From contig JAGRES010000009.1 in the NCBI GenBank assembly GCA_020446425.1, forward strand, positions 62,001 to 126,000: DNA of 64,000 bases, given 5' to 3'. Shown in pieces: positions 8,464 to 21,680 of this stretch. Made by a program: the position numbers and the translations under genes. Each line of letters begins with the position of its first letter. Position 1 is the stretch's first letter. The notes under the pieces were generated by a model that saw only the letters and a list, made by a program, of their open reading frames with translations, was not told the origin of the DNA and ran no database searches. This DNA comes from Sphingobium sp. Lineage in GTDB: Bacteria > Pseudomonadota > Alphaproteobacteria > Sphingomonadales > Sphingomonadaceae.

Positions 8464-9303
8464 TCACCCCCTCCGCGCCATGAACGCCAGGCGCTCGAAC
8501 AGCATCACGTCCTGTTCATTCTTGAGCAGCGCGCCGTGGAGCGGGGGGATGGCTTTCTTCGCGTCCTGCGATTGCAGCACGTCGAGCGGCATATCCTCGG
8601 CAAGCAGCAGCTTCAGCCAATCGAGCAGCTCACTTGTCGACGGTTTTTTCTTGAGGCCGGGCACCTCGCGCAGGTCATAGAATATATCGAGCGCGCGGTT
8701 GACCAGGATCTTCTGGATCTTCGGGAAGTGCACGTCGACGATGGCCTGCATGGTCTCACGGCCCGGGAACTGGATATAATGGAAGAAGCAGCGGCGCAGG
8801 AATGCGTCCGGCAGTTCCTTCTCATTGTTGGACGTAATGACAACAATGGGGCGTTCCTTGGCCTTCACCGTCTCACCGGTCTCGTAGACATGGAATTCCA
8901 TGCGGTCGAGTTCCTGCAGCAGGTCGTTGGGAAACTCGATATCCGCCTTGTCGATCTCGTCGATCAGGAGAACGGGCAGCTTGTCCGAGGTGAACGCCTC
9001 CCAAAGCTTGCCGCGCTTGATGTAGTTGGCGATGTCGTGAACGCGCTCGTCGCCCAACTGGCCGTCGCGCAGGCGGGCGACCGCGTCATATTCATACAGG
9101 CCCTGATGCGCCTTGGTGGTGGATTTGATGTTCCATTCGATTAGCGGGGCGTCGAGCGCTTGGGCGATCTGTTGCGCCAATACGGTTTTTCCGGTGCCCG
9201 GCTCGCCCTTGACCAGCAGCGGACGGCGCAGCAGCACCGCTGCATTGACCGCAACCTTCAGGTCATCGGTGGCGACATATTCCTTGGTGCCTTCAAAACG
9301 CAT
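8464..9303 (-). CDS. MoxR-family AAA+ ATPase
   Basis: A 279-residue AAA+ ATPase of the MoxR/CoxD type. Walker A is VKGEPGTGKTVLAQQIA, Walker B is VLLIDEIDKAD, sensor 1 is VVITSNNEKELPDAFLRRCFFHY. The C-terminal lid is shorter than in AAA+ proteases, as usual for MoxR. These ATPases work with VWA partners to insert cofactors or fold complexes; the CoxE-like gene two genes downstream is the obvious partner. Two in-frame ATGs exist (9312 and 9303). The inner one is preferred because the AAGGG element is too close to the outer, and the family start is MRFEGT. Confidence 0.9.
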   Translation of the reverse strand: MRFEGTKEYVATDDLKVAVNAAVLLRRPLLVKGEPGTGKTVLAQQIAQALDAPLIEWNIKSTTKAHQGLYEYDAVARLRDGQLGDERVHDIANYIKRGKLWEAFTSDKLPVLLIDEIDKADIEFPNDLLQELDRMEFHVYETGETVKAKERPIVVITSNNEKELPDAFLRRCFFHYIQFPGRETMQAIVDVHFPKIQKILVNRALDIFYDLREVPGLKKKPSTSELLDWLKLLLAEDMPLDVLQSQDAKKAIPPLHGALLKNEQDVMLFERLAFMARRG

Positions 9304-9369
9304 GAAACTCATTTCCCTTGTTGCATTGCAAAAAGGGTAGAGCGCTTACGTCTGCTAGACAAGTGGGAG

Positions 9370-10053
9370 TTACATTTCCTCCGCAGCGCGGATGTCGGAA
9401 CGCGCACGCATCAGTTCCCACAGACCGCGATGCTGGGTCAGCAACTGGCGCGCGCCAAATTGCATGGCACGGATCGTCGCATCGTCGACGGCGATGGCGC
9501 GGGCGACCGCGAGCGTATCGGCGTCACCGGGAAGGCCGCATTTGGCGGGTTCCAGGCCGAGGCGCATTGCTGCGCGATCGAGCAGATTACGAATGCCGTT
9601 CCAGTCGAGAATTAGGGTCAGCGCCGCGCCCATGGCGCACCCGCGCCGGTCGGACTGGGAGAGCATTTCCAGCGCATGGCGCTGCTGAAGGACGGCGGAG
9701 TCGCAATTATGCTGCCCCGTGGTGCTAGGCACCGGACCCAGCGCTACCGAAATGCTGGTAAGATAAGCGCGCTCATCGGCAAAGGCCTCGCAGGTCTGGA
9801 CCAGCCAGTGGCGGGCGGCGTTGTCGGCGCTGCGCGTGGCGGCATTATCGACCACGCCAGGAAAGCGTCCGTGCAGCAGGCACAGATAATGGGCGGCGTC
9901 AGCCAGAGAGGCGAGAGGGCGAGCTCCATGATCATTGGCGGCTGCGCTAAGCATCTGGACATGGCTGTGTGAAGCCGAGCCGTCGACACTAACGAGCGTT
10001 TCAATGATCGAGCTTATGTCCCCGCCCACATGGGGAAATTGCGCGTGCTGCAT
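9370..10053 (-). CDS. uncharacterised protein of sphingomonad type
   Basis: A 227-residue soluble, alanine- and histidine-rich, mostly helical protein with no motif I can name. Visible blocks are PLASLADAAHYLCLLHGRFPGVVDNAA, a heavily charged centre, and DAATIRAMQFGARQLL-like text near the C-terminus. A GAGG ribosome site sits 7 nt before the ATG. No signal peptide or membrane helix. It stands between the MoxR operon and rpoD, both on the same strand. Codon use matches the neighbours, so it is very likely a real gene, but no function is proposed. Confidence 0.7.
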   Translation of the reverse strand: MQHAQFPHVGGDISSIIETLVSVDGSASHSHVQMLSAAANDHGARPLASLADAAHYLCLLHGRFPGVVDNAATRSADNAARHWLVQTCEAFADERAYLTSISVALGPVPSTTGQHNCDSAVLQQRHALEMLSQSDRRGCAMGAALTLILDWNGIRNLLDRAAMRLGLEPAKCGLPGDADTLAVARAIAVDDATIRAMQFGARQLLTQHRGLWELMRARSDIRAAEEM

Positions 10054-10151
10054 ATTACTACCTCATAGCCCCTTGTCTGCCGGGGTTCGAAGGACAGTTA
10101 TATAAGAGCGCAGTAAATGGGCGGTTTATGCGACACACTCAATTCGCCGTA

Positions 10152-10197
10152 ATTTTCTGTCTCCTGTGTCTCGTAATGAGGCAGGAGGACAGAAAAT
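10152..10197 (-). terminator. long hairpin downstream of rpoD
   Basis: An inverted repeat with about 15-bp arms and a single-base bulge: ATTTTCTGTC-TCCTG at 10152-10166 against its complement at 10182-10197. It lies 5 bp past the rpoD stop. There is no T-tract on either side, but the stem itself has an A/T-rich foot, so it may act as a 3' end or RNA-stabilising structure rather than a classical terminator. Confidence 0.5.
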
Positions 10198-10201
10198 ATG
10201 G

Positions 10202-12247
<2,046 letters not shown>

Positions 12248-12273
12248 TCGTTCGCCTTGTCCTGTGGGCGGGC

Positions 12274-14127
12274 TTACGCCGCCATCAACTGTTCTTCTAT
12301 ATTTGCCTTGAGCTCTTTCAAGCGCTCATCGTTGCGGCGCTTGTAGTGGATCAGATCGAGATGTTCCTGCCACAGCGCCTCATCAATCCCTTCATCTTCG
12401 CCTCGCGCATAGAGCGCAGCGGTCAATCGTTCAAGCTTTGGCTGATATTCCTGCTCGAACAAAAGAATATTTATGACCTCGCCCAAGTCGTTTTCCGCCA
12501 CAGACCTGTCCGTATCGGCCTTGAAGAAAGAGAAGCGCAAGTCATGCGCGATGTTACGGCGTTCCGGTTCGGGTAATGAGGCGTCGGCTAATATGGCGTC
12601 GATCAGGCTTTCTTCAAGGGCCTGACGCTCAAAAGATGCGCGGATAAGCAACGACGTCCAGTCCTTGAGCGCCTGGGTCGGCATGGCGATGCCGCCAAGC
12701 TGCTCGCGATGGCTGTATAGCACGGCGGGATGGCGACACAGGCCCAGCAAAATGGCGCGCTTCATCATGCGGTCGATGCGCTGCGCCATATTGGCGAGAT
12801 CGGAGCGGATTTCCTCACGCGTCTGCTTGATGAAACCGCGAACGGCGGACCGTTCCTGTTTCTTCCAGCCGAATTCGTTCCAAAACCGATCCTTGAACGC
12901 GCGCTCATATTCGCGGCGCACAAGATCATTCTGGATCGCCTGCGCATGTTCAGCCAGACGCTGCTGCAGGCCTGCGCGCGCTTCGGGCGTGTCGACTGCG
13001 CCCGCCGCCATTTCCATGCGCCATATCTGCTCGACCAGCGGGGCGGGGGAGGCGAGGCATTCCTCAAAGCCCTTCGCGCCTTTGGCCTTGATGAGATCGT
13101 CCGGGTCCATTCCGCCGGGCAGCGTCACGAAATTGAGGCTCTGGCCCGGTTGCAACAGCGGCAGCGCGCGCAGCGCGGCGCGATTGGCGGCTTTCTGGCC
13201 TGCGCTGTCGCCGTCGAAGCAGAGGATAGGCACGTCTGCGATTTTCCACAGCCGCTCGATCTGATGTTCGGTCAGCGCAGTGCCCAGCGGCGCGACGCAT
13301 TCATGGATGCCCGCCTGCGCCAGCGCGATGACGTCCATATAGCCTTCGACGACGATGATGCGATTGGATGCGCGCGCGGCGGGCAGGGCCTTGTCGATAT
13401 TGTAGAGCGTGCGGCCCTTGTCGAACAGCGGCGTGTCGGGTGAGTTGAGATATTTGGGTTCGCCGTCACCCAATATACGCCCGCCGAAAGCGATGACCCG
13501 GCCGCGATTGTCGCGGATCGGGATCATCAACCGGCCACGGAAACGGTCATAAGGCTCGCGGCCCCTGTCCTCGGGTTTGATGACGAGGCCTGCCTCGACC
13601 AGCATGTCGGGCGGGAAATCCTTGAGCGCGGTTTTCAGCTTGCCGCGCGAATCCGGCGCGAAGCCGAAGCCGAAAGCGCGCCGCGTGGCGTCGGTAATGC
13701 CGCGCCGTTCCATATATTCCCGCGCATGCGCACCTTCCAGACCGCCAAGCTGGCTCTCGAACCAGTCCTGCGCGGCGGCCATCGCGTCATGCAGTCCGCG
13801 TGCCTGCTCGGCCTTCTTCGCCGCGCGTGGGTCGGGCGCGGGCATCTCCATCCCGGCGGCGTCCGCCAGTTCCTTGACCGCATCAATGAAGGGAAGCCCG
13901 CGATGGTCCGTCATCCATCGGATCGCGTCGCCATGCGCGCCGCAGCCGAAGCAATGGTAGAAACCCTTGTCGTCATTGATCGTGAAGCTGGGTGTCTTTT
14001 CGTTATGGAAGGGACAGCACGCCTTATATTCCTTGCCCGCGCGCTGTACCTTCACGCTCTTGCCGATCAGGGTCGACAGCGTGGTGCGGGCGCGCAATTC
14101 ATCAAGGAAGGCAGGGGAGAGGGACAT
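12274..14127 (-). CDS. dnaG: DNA primase DnaG
   Basis: DNA primase, 617 residues, making RNA primers for replication. The N-terminal zinc motif is C-P-F-H ... C-F-G-C ([12 protein letters not shown] and [11 protein letters not shown]). The catalytic core has [19 protein letters not shown], and the TOPRIM domain has [15 protein letters not shown] and [16 protein letters not shown]. The C-terminal helicase-interaction region is divergent, as expected. The open frame extends to 14202, but that part is non-conserved and overlaps a DUF559 gene; ATG 14127 starts the family sequence [15 protein letters not shown]. The only strong Shine-Dalgarno (GGGAGGGG) about 10 nt upstream is contributed by the inverted repeat of the neighbouring DUF559 element. 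Confidence 0.97.
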   Translation of the reverse strand: MSLSPAFLDELRARTTLSTLIGKSVKVQRAGKEYKACCPFHNEKTPSFTINDDKGFYHCFGCGAHGDAIRWMTDHRGLPFIDAVKELADAAGMEMPAPDPRAAKKAEQARGLHDAMAAAQDWFESQLGGLEGAHAREYMERRGITDATRRAFGFGFAPDSRGKLKTALKDFPPDMLVEAGLVIKPEDRGREPYDRFRGRLMIPIRDNRGRVIAFGGRILGDGEPKYLNSPDTPLFDKGRTLYNIDKALPAARASNRIIVVEGYMDVIALAQAGIHECVAPLGTALTEHQIERLWKIADVPILCFDGDSAGQKAANRAALRALPLLQPGQSLNFVTLPGGMDPDDLIKAKGAKGFEECLASPAPLVEQIWRMEMAAGAVDTPEARAGLQQRLAEHAQAIQNDLVRREYERAFKDRFWNEFGWKKQERSAVRGFIKQTREEIRSDLANMAQRIDRMMKRAILLGLCRHPAVLYSHREQLGGIAMPTQALKDWTSLLIRASFERQALEESLIDAILADASLPEPERRNIAHDLRFSFFKADTDRSVAENDLGEVINILLFEQEYQPKLERLTAALYARGEDEGIDEALWQEHLDLIHYKRRNDERLKELKANIEEQLMAA

Positions 14128-14131
14128 GACC

Positions 14132-14530
14132 TTATAGCCCCTCCCTTCCAAGGGAGGGGGTGGGGTGGGTGATTTTCCGACGTTCCGGCATGGAACCGGC
14201 ATGCGAGATAATCAATTCCACGATACCATCCAGATTTACCATCACATCTGCATTGCTGAACCGAACGACTCTATATCCTTTTTCTGAAAGATAGGCATCC
14301 CTTACGGCGTCCTTATTTGCCTGATGCTCATCTCCGTCGATTTCGATTACCAATCGAATATGTGGGCACAGGAAATCAACGATATACGGTGCTATCACGG
14401 CCTGTCGGCGAAATTTGAAGCCCGTCTGGGAGGCGCGGAGTTTTCCCCATAAGCGCTTTTCGGGTTCGCCGGTGTTGCTTCGTAAATCGCGCGCAAGCTC
14501 TCCTAGTTTCTCATTGATACGCTTGGCCAT
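14132..14530 (-). CDS. DUF559 / Vsr-like endonuclease domain protein (element 1)
   Basis: A 132-residue protein of the DUF559 family, which shares the very-short-patch-repair (Vsr/MTES_1575) endonuclease fold. The PD-(D/E)xK-type core is visible as FKFRRQAVIAPYIVDF (Asp) followed by VIEIDGDEHQ (Glu and Asp) and GYRVVRFSNADVM. The N-terminus (LRSNTGEPEKRLWGKLR) is the usual helix. The last residues (HPTPSLGREGL) are encoded by the left inverted repeat, and the ATG sits 2 bp inside the right repeat, so the gene fills the element. The cellular role of DUF559 proteins is not known to me; a homing or repeat-mobilising nuclease is inference. Confidence 0.85.
   Translation of the reverse strand: MAKRINEKLGELARDLRSNTGEPEKRLWGKLRASQTGFKFRRQAVIAPYIVDFLCPHIRLVIEIDGDEHQANKDAVRDAYLSEKGYRVVRFSNADVMVNLDGIVELIISHAGSMPERRKITHPTPSLGREGL
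14136..14171. repeat. left terminal inverted repeat of DUF559 element 1
   Basis: Begins with a palindrome of 10-bp arms CCCCTCCCTT / AAGGGAGGGG with the 2-nt centre CC, then GTGGGGTGGGTG. It encodes the C-terminus of the DUF559 protein on the minus strand, and its GGGAGGGG lies at Shine-Dalgarno distance from dnaG. Confidence 0.8.
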
Positions 14531-14531
14531 T

Positions 14532-14567
14532 AACCCACCCCAACCCCTCCCTTCGAAGGGAGGGGCT
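14532..14567. repeat. right terminal inverted repeat of DUF559 element 1
   Basis: The reverse complement matches the left repeat with only a few differences: the same 10-bp palindrome arms with centre CG, then TTGGGGTGGGTT. On the plus strand it is followed by TTTTT. It provides the G-rich ribosome site for the DUF559 gene. Confidence 0.8.
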
Positions 14568-14577
14568 TTTTAATGGC

Positions 14578-15030
14578 TCAGCCCAGAGCAGCCTTCACCA
14601 GCCCGCTCGCCTTGCTCATGTCGATCACGCTGCCGTGGCGTTCTTTCAGCAGCGCCATCACCTTGCCCATATCCTTGACCGATTCCGCGCCGACTTCGGC
14701 CTTGATTGCATCGATAGCCGCGCGGGTTTCGTCCTCGCTCATCTGCTGCGGCAGGAAGGTCTCGATCACATCCAGCTCGGCCTGTTCCTGCGCCGCCAGC
14801 TCGGCGCGGCCGCCCTGTTCGTACATCGCAATCGATTCGCGGCGCTGCTTCACCATTTTCTGGAGAACATCGACGACAAGCGCATCGTCATCGGGCACCT
14901 GCGAAGCGGTGCGCAGCTCGATGTCCCGGTCCTTGATCTTGGCCAGGATCAGGCGCACGGCGGCCAGGCGTTCCTTGTCGCCGCCCTTCATCGCCTCGAT
15001 TTGCGCGGATTTGATGGCGTCACGGATCAT
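14578..15030 (-). CDS. yqeY: GatB/YqeY domain protein
   Basis: A 150-residue YqeY-family protein. It is homologous to the tail domain of the GatB subunit of the amidotransferase, thought to bind tRNA. Seen: MIRDAIKSAQIEAMKGGDKERLAAVRLILAKIKDRDIE, the central ESIAMYEQGGRAELAAQEQAELDVIETFLP and the C-terminal MGKVMALLKERHGSVIDMSKASGLVKAALG, all classic for the family. It would normally adjoin dnaG-rpoD in this group; here the DUF559 element separates it from dnaG. Divergent from carA with a 173-bp shared promoter region. Confidence 0.93.
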   Translation of the reverse strand: MIRDAIKSAQIEAMKGGDKERLAAVRLILAKIKDRDIELRTASQVPDDDALVVDVLQKMVKQRRESIAMYEQGGRAELAAQEQAELDVIETFLPQQMSEDETRAAIDAIKAEVGAESVKDMGKVMALLKERHGSVIDMSKASGLVKAALG

Positions 15031-15203
15031 GACGGTGCGAATCCTCTCATTGTCGGAAAGAAAGAACCAGATATAACGGTAAAATCATTTTTTAACAGTC
15101 ATTGACCGCGCCGCAACAAGGGCATAGGGAACCGGCCGTTTAGCCTGTGTGTCCTGCGACGGATGCGCGGCGCGACCGATAAGCAAAACAAAGGATTCTG
15201 CCC

Positions 15204-16364
15204 ATGGCTACCGCCACATACCCCGCCGTGCCCAAAGGAGCGACAGGGGTATTGGTTTTAGCCGATGGCACGGTCGTGTTCGGGCGTGGTTTCGGCGCGG
15301 TCGGCGATGCCGTGGGCGAGGTGTGCTTCAACACGTCGATCACCGGCTATCAGGAGATCATGACCGACCCGAGCTACGCCGGGCAGATCATCACCTTCAC
15401 TTTTCCCCATATCGGCAATGTCGGCACCAACCCGGAGGATGTCGAGCGCGAAGCGCCGCATGCGCTGGGCTGCATCGTGCGGCAGGACGTGACCGAACCC
15501 AGCAATTTCCGCAACGCGCAGCCGTTTGACGAGTGGATGAAGGCGAACGGGCGCATTGGCCTGTCGGGCGTCGATACGCGCGCGCTCACCCGGCGCATTC
15601 GTATGGCAGGCGCGCCCAATGCCGTGATCGCGCATGATCCGGCGGGCAAGTTCGACCTGAAGGCGCTGCATGAGAAAGCACAGGCTTGGCCGGGGTTGGA
15701 GGGCATGGATCTCGCCAAGGATGTGACGGCGGCGCAGCGTTTGTGGAATGATGGCACATGGGCGCTGGGTGTTGGCTATCATCTGGAGGCCGCAAAGCCG
15801 GATGCGCCGCATGTGGTCGCGCTCGATTTCGGGGCGAAGGACAATATTTTCCGTTCGCTGGTGCAGGCCGGAGCGCGGGTGACGGTATTGCCCGCCAATG
15901 CCAGCTATGAGGATATCATGGCGCTGGAGCCCGCAGGCGTGTTCCTCTCCAACGGTCCTGGTGACCCGGCGGCGACGGGGGAATATGCCGTGCCGGTGAT
16001 CCGCAAGCTGCTCGATGCGGACATGCCGATCTTCGGGATATGTCTGGGGCACCAGATGCTGGCGCTGGCCGGTGGCGCGAAGACGATCAAGATGCATCAG
16101 GGCCACAGAGGCGCGAACCACCCGGTCAAGCATCTGGAAAAGAATGTGGTCGAGATCACCAGCATGAACCACGGTTTCGCGGTCGATGCCGCGACCTTGC
16201 CCAACAATGTGAAGGAAACGCATGTCAGCCTGTTCGATGGCTCCAACTGCGGCATCGCCTTCACCGACCGCAACGCTTTCGGCGTGCAGTACCACCCCGA
16301 AGCCTCTCCCGGCCCGCAGGACAGCTTCTACCTGTTCGAGAAATTCGTGGGAGGATTGAGGTGA
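15204..16364 (+). CDS. carA: carbamoyl-phosphate synthase small subunit
   Basis: The glutaminase subunit of carbamoyl-phosphate synthase, 386 residues, delivering ammonia to CarB for arginine and pyrimidine synthesis. The N-terminal CarA domain has DGTVVFGRGFGAVG and TSITGYQEIMTDPSYAGQI. The class I glutamine amidotransferase domain has FLSNGPGDP, the nucleophile elbow GICLGHQML (Cys), and the His/Glu pair in VQYHPEASPGP. AAAGGA lies upstream of the ATG. Its stop overlaps the start of a small DUF4177-like gene by 4 bp. In this genome carB is displaced by that gene and by DUF559 element 2. Confidence 0.97.
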   Translation: MATATYPAVPKGATGVLVLADGTVVFGRGFGAVGDAVGEVCFNTSITGYQEIMTDPSYAGQIITFTFPHIGNVGTNPEDVEREAPHALGCIVRQDVTEPSNFRNAQPFDEWMKANGRIGLSGVDTRALTRRIRMAGAPNAVIAHDPAGKFDLKALHEKAQAWPGLEGMDLAKDVTAAQRLWNDGTWALGVGYHLEAAKPDAPHVVALDFGAKDNIFRSLVQAGARVTVLPANASYEDIMALEPAGVFLSNGPGDPAATGEYAVPVIRKLLDADMPIFGICLGHQMLALAGGAKTIKMHQGHRGANHPVKHLEKNVVEITSMNHGFAVDAATLPNNVKETHVSLFDGSNCGIAFTDRNAFGVQYHPEASPGPQDSFYLFEKFVGGLR

Positions 16365-16579
16365 GCTTGTTTCGCGCGAAAAAGTGGAAATACTATAGCG
16401 TGATATGGTCGCAATATGATGGTCGTTGGAAGTGGGAAGGGCGACCTCAGCAGGAATATTCGCAACTCGAATTGTTGAAGGAGCTTGGTGAGCAAGGGTG
16501 GGAGCTTGTGACGATTGCTCCTTATGCTGATGATGGCAAAGTGGTGGCCCACGAATACATTTTTAAGAAGCAAGTCTAA
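16361..16579 (+). CDS. small DUF4177-like protein coupled to carA
   Basis: A 72-residue protein starting at a GTG that overlaps the carA stop (GTGA), so translation is coupled. The text KYYSVIWSQYDGRWKWEG followed by LLKELGEQGWELVTIAPY and a final strand HEYIFKK resembles DUF4177-type small proteins, whose role is unknown. The larger open frame from 16040 is only the carA shadow. Position inside the car locus may be historical, not functional. Confidence 0.65.
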   Translation: MSLFRAKKWKYYSVIWSQYDGRWKWEGRPQQEYSQLELLKELGEQGWELVTIAPYADDGKVVAHEYIFKKQV

Positions 16580-16616
16580 TGCCCAGAGGGACAGGTCTAT
16601 CTTTTTCGCTCTTAAA

Positions 16617-16673
16617 ACCCTCTCCCCGCGGTGGGAGAGGGTGGCGCGCGTCAGCGCGCCGGGTGAGGGGGCA
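16617..16673. repeat. left terminal inverted repeat of DUF559 element 2 (two hairpins)
   Basis: Hairpin A has arms ACCCTCTCCC / GGGAGAGGGT (loop CGCGGT). Hairpin B has arms GGCGCGC / GCGCGCC (loop GTCA). GGGTGAGGGGG follows. It contains the stop codon of the DUF559 gene. Confidence 0.8.
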
Positions 16674-16998
16674 GGTGCATCGCTATCGTAGCCAGCACGC
16701 CGTCGATATTGCCAAGAACTTCATGGTTCCAGAAGCGGATCACCTTGAAACCCTGCGTTTCGAGGAAAGCCGTGCGCGGGGAATCGGCTTCTGTGCTGTG
16801 CTGTCCGCCATCGACCTCGACAATCAACCGCGCGTCAAAGCAGATGAAATCCGCGATGTAGGGGGCGATAATAACCTGCCTTCTGAATTTAGCGCCGCCG
16901 AGTTGCCGGTTGCGCAGCTTCGACCACAGCAGCGCTTCCGCGTCGGTCGCGTTGCGCCGCAAGTCGCGCACCCGGTTTTTCATTTCGCTCGTCACCAT
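16651..16998 (-). CDS. DUF559 / Vsr-like endonuclease domain protein (element 2)
   Basis: A 115-residue DUF559 protein, paralogous to the one at 14132-14530. Shared blocks are VRDLRRNATDAEALLWSKLR, AKFRRQVIIAPYIADF (Asp), IVEVDGGQHS (Glu, Asp) and GFKVIRFWNHEVLGNIDGVL. Start ATG abuts the right repeat (GAGGGGGA just before it), and the C-terminal HLPPHPAR runs into the left repeat. Antisense to the car transcript, so it may be expressed poorly or only from the repeat. Confidence 0.85.
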   Translation of the reverse strand: MVTSEMKNRVRDLRRNATDAEALLWSKLRNRQLGGAKFRRQVIIAPYIADFICFDARLIVEVDGGQHSTEADSPRTAFLETQGFKVIRFWNHEVLGNIDGVLATIAMHLPPHPAR

Positions 16999-17050
16999 TC
17001 CCCCTCACCCGGTCGCTTCGCGACCACCCTCTCCCGCCGGGTGAGAGGGT
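16998..17050. repeat. right terminal inverted repeat of DUF559 element 2
   Basis: The reverse complement reads hairpin A (arms ACCCTCTC / GAGAGGGT), GG-flanked hairpin B with arms GGTCGC / GCGACC (loop GAA), then GGGTGAGGGGG. Hairpin B differs in sequence from that in the left repeat but keeps full pairing. Confidence 0.8.
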
Positions 17051-17058
17051 ATAAAGCA

Positions 17059-17069
17059 ATGATTGCCTG

Positions 17070-17070
<1 letters not shown>
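17059..17070 (+). promoter_or_regulatory. three-codon ORF overlapping the carB start
   Basis: ATG ATT GCC TGA, whose stop shares one base with the carB ATG (TGATG). AGAGGG at 17044-17049, from the end of the DUF559 element, lies at Shine-Dalgarno distance from this ATG (9 nt) but not from carB (20 nt). It could load ribosomes that restart at carB. This is inference. Confidence 0.4.
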
Positions 17071-20387
<3,317 letters not shown>

Positions 20388-20486
20388 CCACGATTTGATT
20401 TTTCCTTTTAGGAATGCATGAATGACCGGTCCCGCCCTGAACGGCCGGTTGGGTGGGTTATTGATTGAAATATTGGGGATTTTCTA

Positions 20487-20963
20487 ATGGCGACCGTTGA
20501 AAAAATGCCGATGCTCGCAATAGGGCACGAAAAGCTGACGGAACAGCTGCGCACCCTCAAAGCCGAGCGTCCGCTGATCGTCGACGCGATCGAAGAAGCC
20601 CGCGCGCATGGCGACCTTTCGGAAAATGCCGAATATCACGCTGCGAAGGAGCGCCAGGGCCAGGTCGAAGCGACCATCGCTGACCTGGAAGACAAGCTCA
20701 GCCGCGCGCAGGTTATTGATCCGACCACCCTATCGGGCGACAAGATCGTGTTCGGCGCGACCGTTACCTTGCTTGATGAAGACGACAAGCCGGTCAAGTA
20801 TCAGATCGTCGGCCAGGCCGAGGCGGACGCCAAGTTGGGCATGATCTCATACAACAGCCCGCTTGGCCGTGCCCTGATCGGTAAGCAGGTGGGCGAGGAT
20901 GTTGAATTCACCGTTCCCGCCGGCGAAAAATATTACTACATCGAGAAGATCGAGTTCATCTGA
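20487..20963 (+). CDS. greA: transcription elongation factor GreA
   Basis: A 158-residue GreA, which rescues backtracked RNA polymerase by stimulating transcript cleavage. The N-terminal coiled coil carries [28 protein letters not shown], with the acidic tip residues (D and E of GDLSENAEY) needed for activity. The C-terminal FKBP-like domain has [17 protein letters not shown] and [21 protein letters not shown]. It follows carB at 99 bp, a common alphaproteobacterial order. Confidence 0.97.
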   Translation: MATVEKMPMLAIGHEKLTEQLRTLKAERPLIVDAIEEARAHGDLSENAEYHAAKERQGQVEATIADLEDKLSRAQVIDPTTLSGDKIVFGATVTLLDEDDKPVKYQIVGQAEADAKLGMISYNSPLGRALIGKQVGEDVEFTVPAGEKYYYIEKIEFI

Positions 20964-20991
20964 CCCGCGTCGGGCAGGACAGGCACCGGTC

Positions 20992-21675
20992 ATGCGATCA
21001 ACACATTCGGCGCGCACCACGACTGCATTGGCGGGCCTGATCTTCATCGCCCATCTGATTTCCAGCGTTATCGCATCGGGATATGCGATATCCTATGCGG
21101 GCGGCTTCATTCCGGCACGGGTGGGCAACCCTGCGTTGCTTGACCATATCGACCTGGGTATGCCGGCGGTGCCGCTGGTTCTTACACCGCTCAGCGCGAC
21201 CTTGCTGCACGGCGGGTGGCTGCATCTCGGTTTCAATCTGCTGATCCTGCTCTATTGCGGGCGGCAGGTGGAGACCGTCCTCGGGCGCACGTTGTACCTG
21301 ATCCTCTATGCCGCAGGGGCCTATGCGGCGGCGGCAGGGCAGTGGTTTCTCAATCCGCAGCTGCCGATACCGATGATCGGCGCCAGTGGCGCGATTTCGG
21401 CCATTATCGGGGCCTATGCGCTATTGTTCAGCAACAGCAAGGTGCGCGCGATTGGGCCTATTCCGGCCAGTGTCGTGCGCATGGCCTGGCTCGGCGCGGG
21501 CTGGGTATTTCTTCAGTTTCTGATCGGCGTTGCCAGCAGCAGTGGGCCGGGTATTCCAGGCGCTGGAAGTGACGGCATCGCCATCGGCGCGCATATCGGC
21601 GGGTTCATTGCCGGTATGCTACTGGTACGCCCGATGCTGAAAATGCGCTTTAGCGGAGCGGCCCCTACGCACTGA
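20992..21675 (+). CDS. rhomboid family intramembrane serine protease
   Basis: A 227-residue membrane protease. About six hydrophobic helices are visible. The catalytic serine is in MIGASGAISAIIGAYA (GxSG), and the catalytic histidine in IGAHIGGFIAGMLL. The loop WLHLGFNLLILLYCGRQVE matches the conserved HxxxN region (H, N) that forms the oxyanion side. Start ATG 20992 is used; the longer frame from 20899 overlaps greA. Substrates are not predictable. It is 28 bp after greA, probably co-transcribed. Confidence 0.9.
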   Translation: MRSTHSARTTTALAGLIFIAHLISSVIASGYAISYAGGFIPARVGNPALLDHIDLGMPAVPLVLTPLSATLLHGGWLHLGFNLLILLYCGRQVETVLGRTLYLILYAAGAYAAAAGQWFLNPQLPIPMIGASGAISAIIGAYALLFSNSKVRAIGPIPASVVRMAWLGAGWVFLQFLIGVASSSGPGIPGAGSDGIAIGAHIGGFIAGMLLVRPMLKMRFSGAAPTH

Positions 21676-21680
21676 CCCTA

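Larger units (their letters stand above)
14136..14567. mobile_element. DUF559 inverted-repeat element 1 (432 bp)
   Basis: A compact unit made of two about 36-bp inverted repeats (14136-14171 and 14532-14567) around one endonuclease gene. It is wedged between dnaG (starts 14127) and yqeY (ends 14578). No target-site duplication is obvious. A second unit of almost the same length, 434 bp, lies 2 kb away between carA and carB. I know of no formal name for such elements; mobility is inferred from structure only. Confidence 0.6.
16617..17050. mobile_element. DUF559 inverted-repeat element 2 (434 bp), between carA and carB
   Basis: The second compact unit: one DUF559 gene (16651-16998, minus) flanked by inverted repeats 16617-16673 and 16998-17050. 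Each repeat folds into two successive hairpins followed by GGGTGAGGGGG. Size and layout match element 1, but the repeat sequence is of a different family. It splits the carA-carB operon. Mobility is inferred from structure. Confidence 0.6.

Noticed and set aside
15258-16295. 345-codon minus-strand frame opposite carA
   Set aside because: Antisense shadow of carA.
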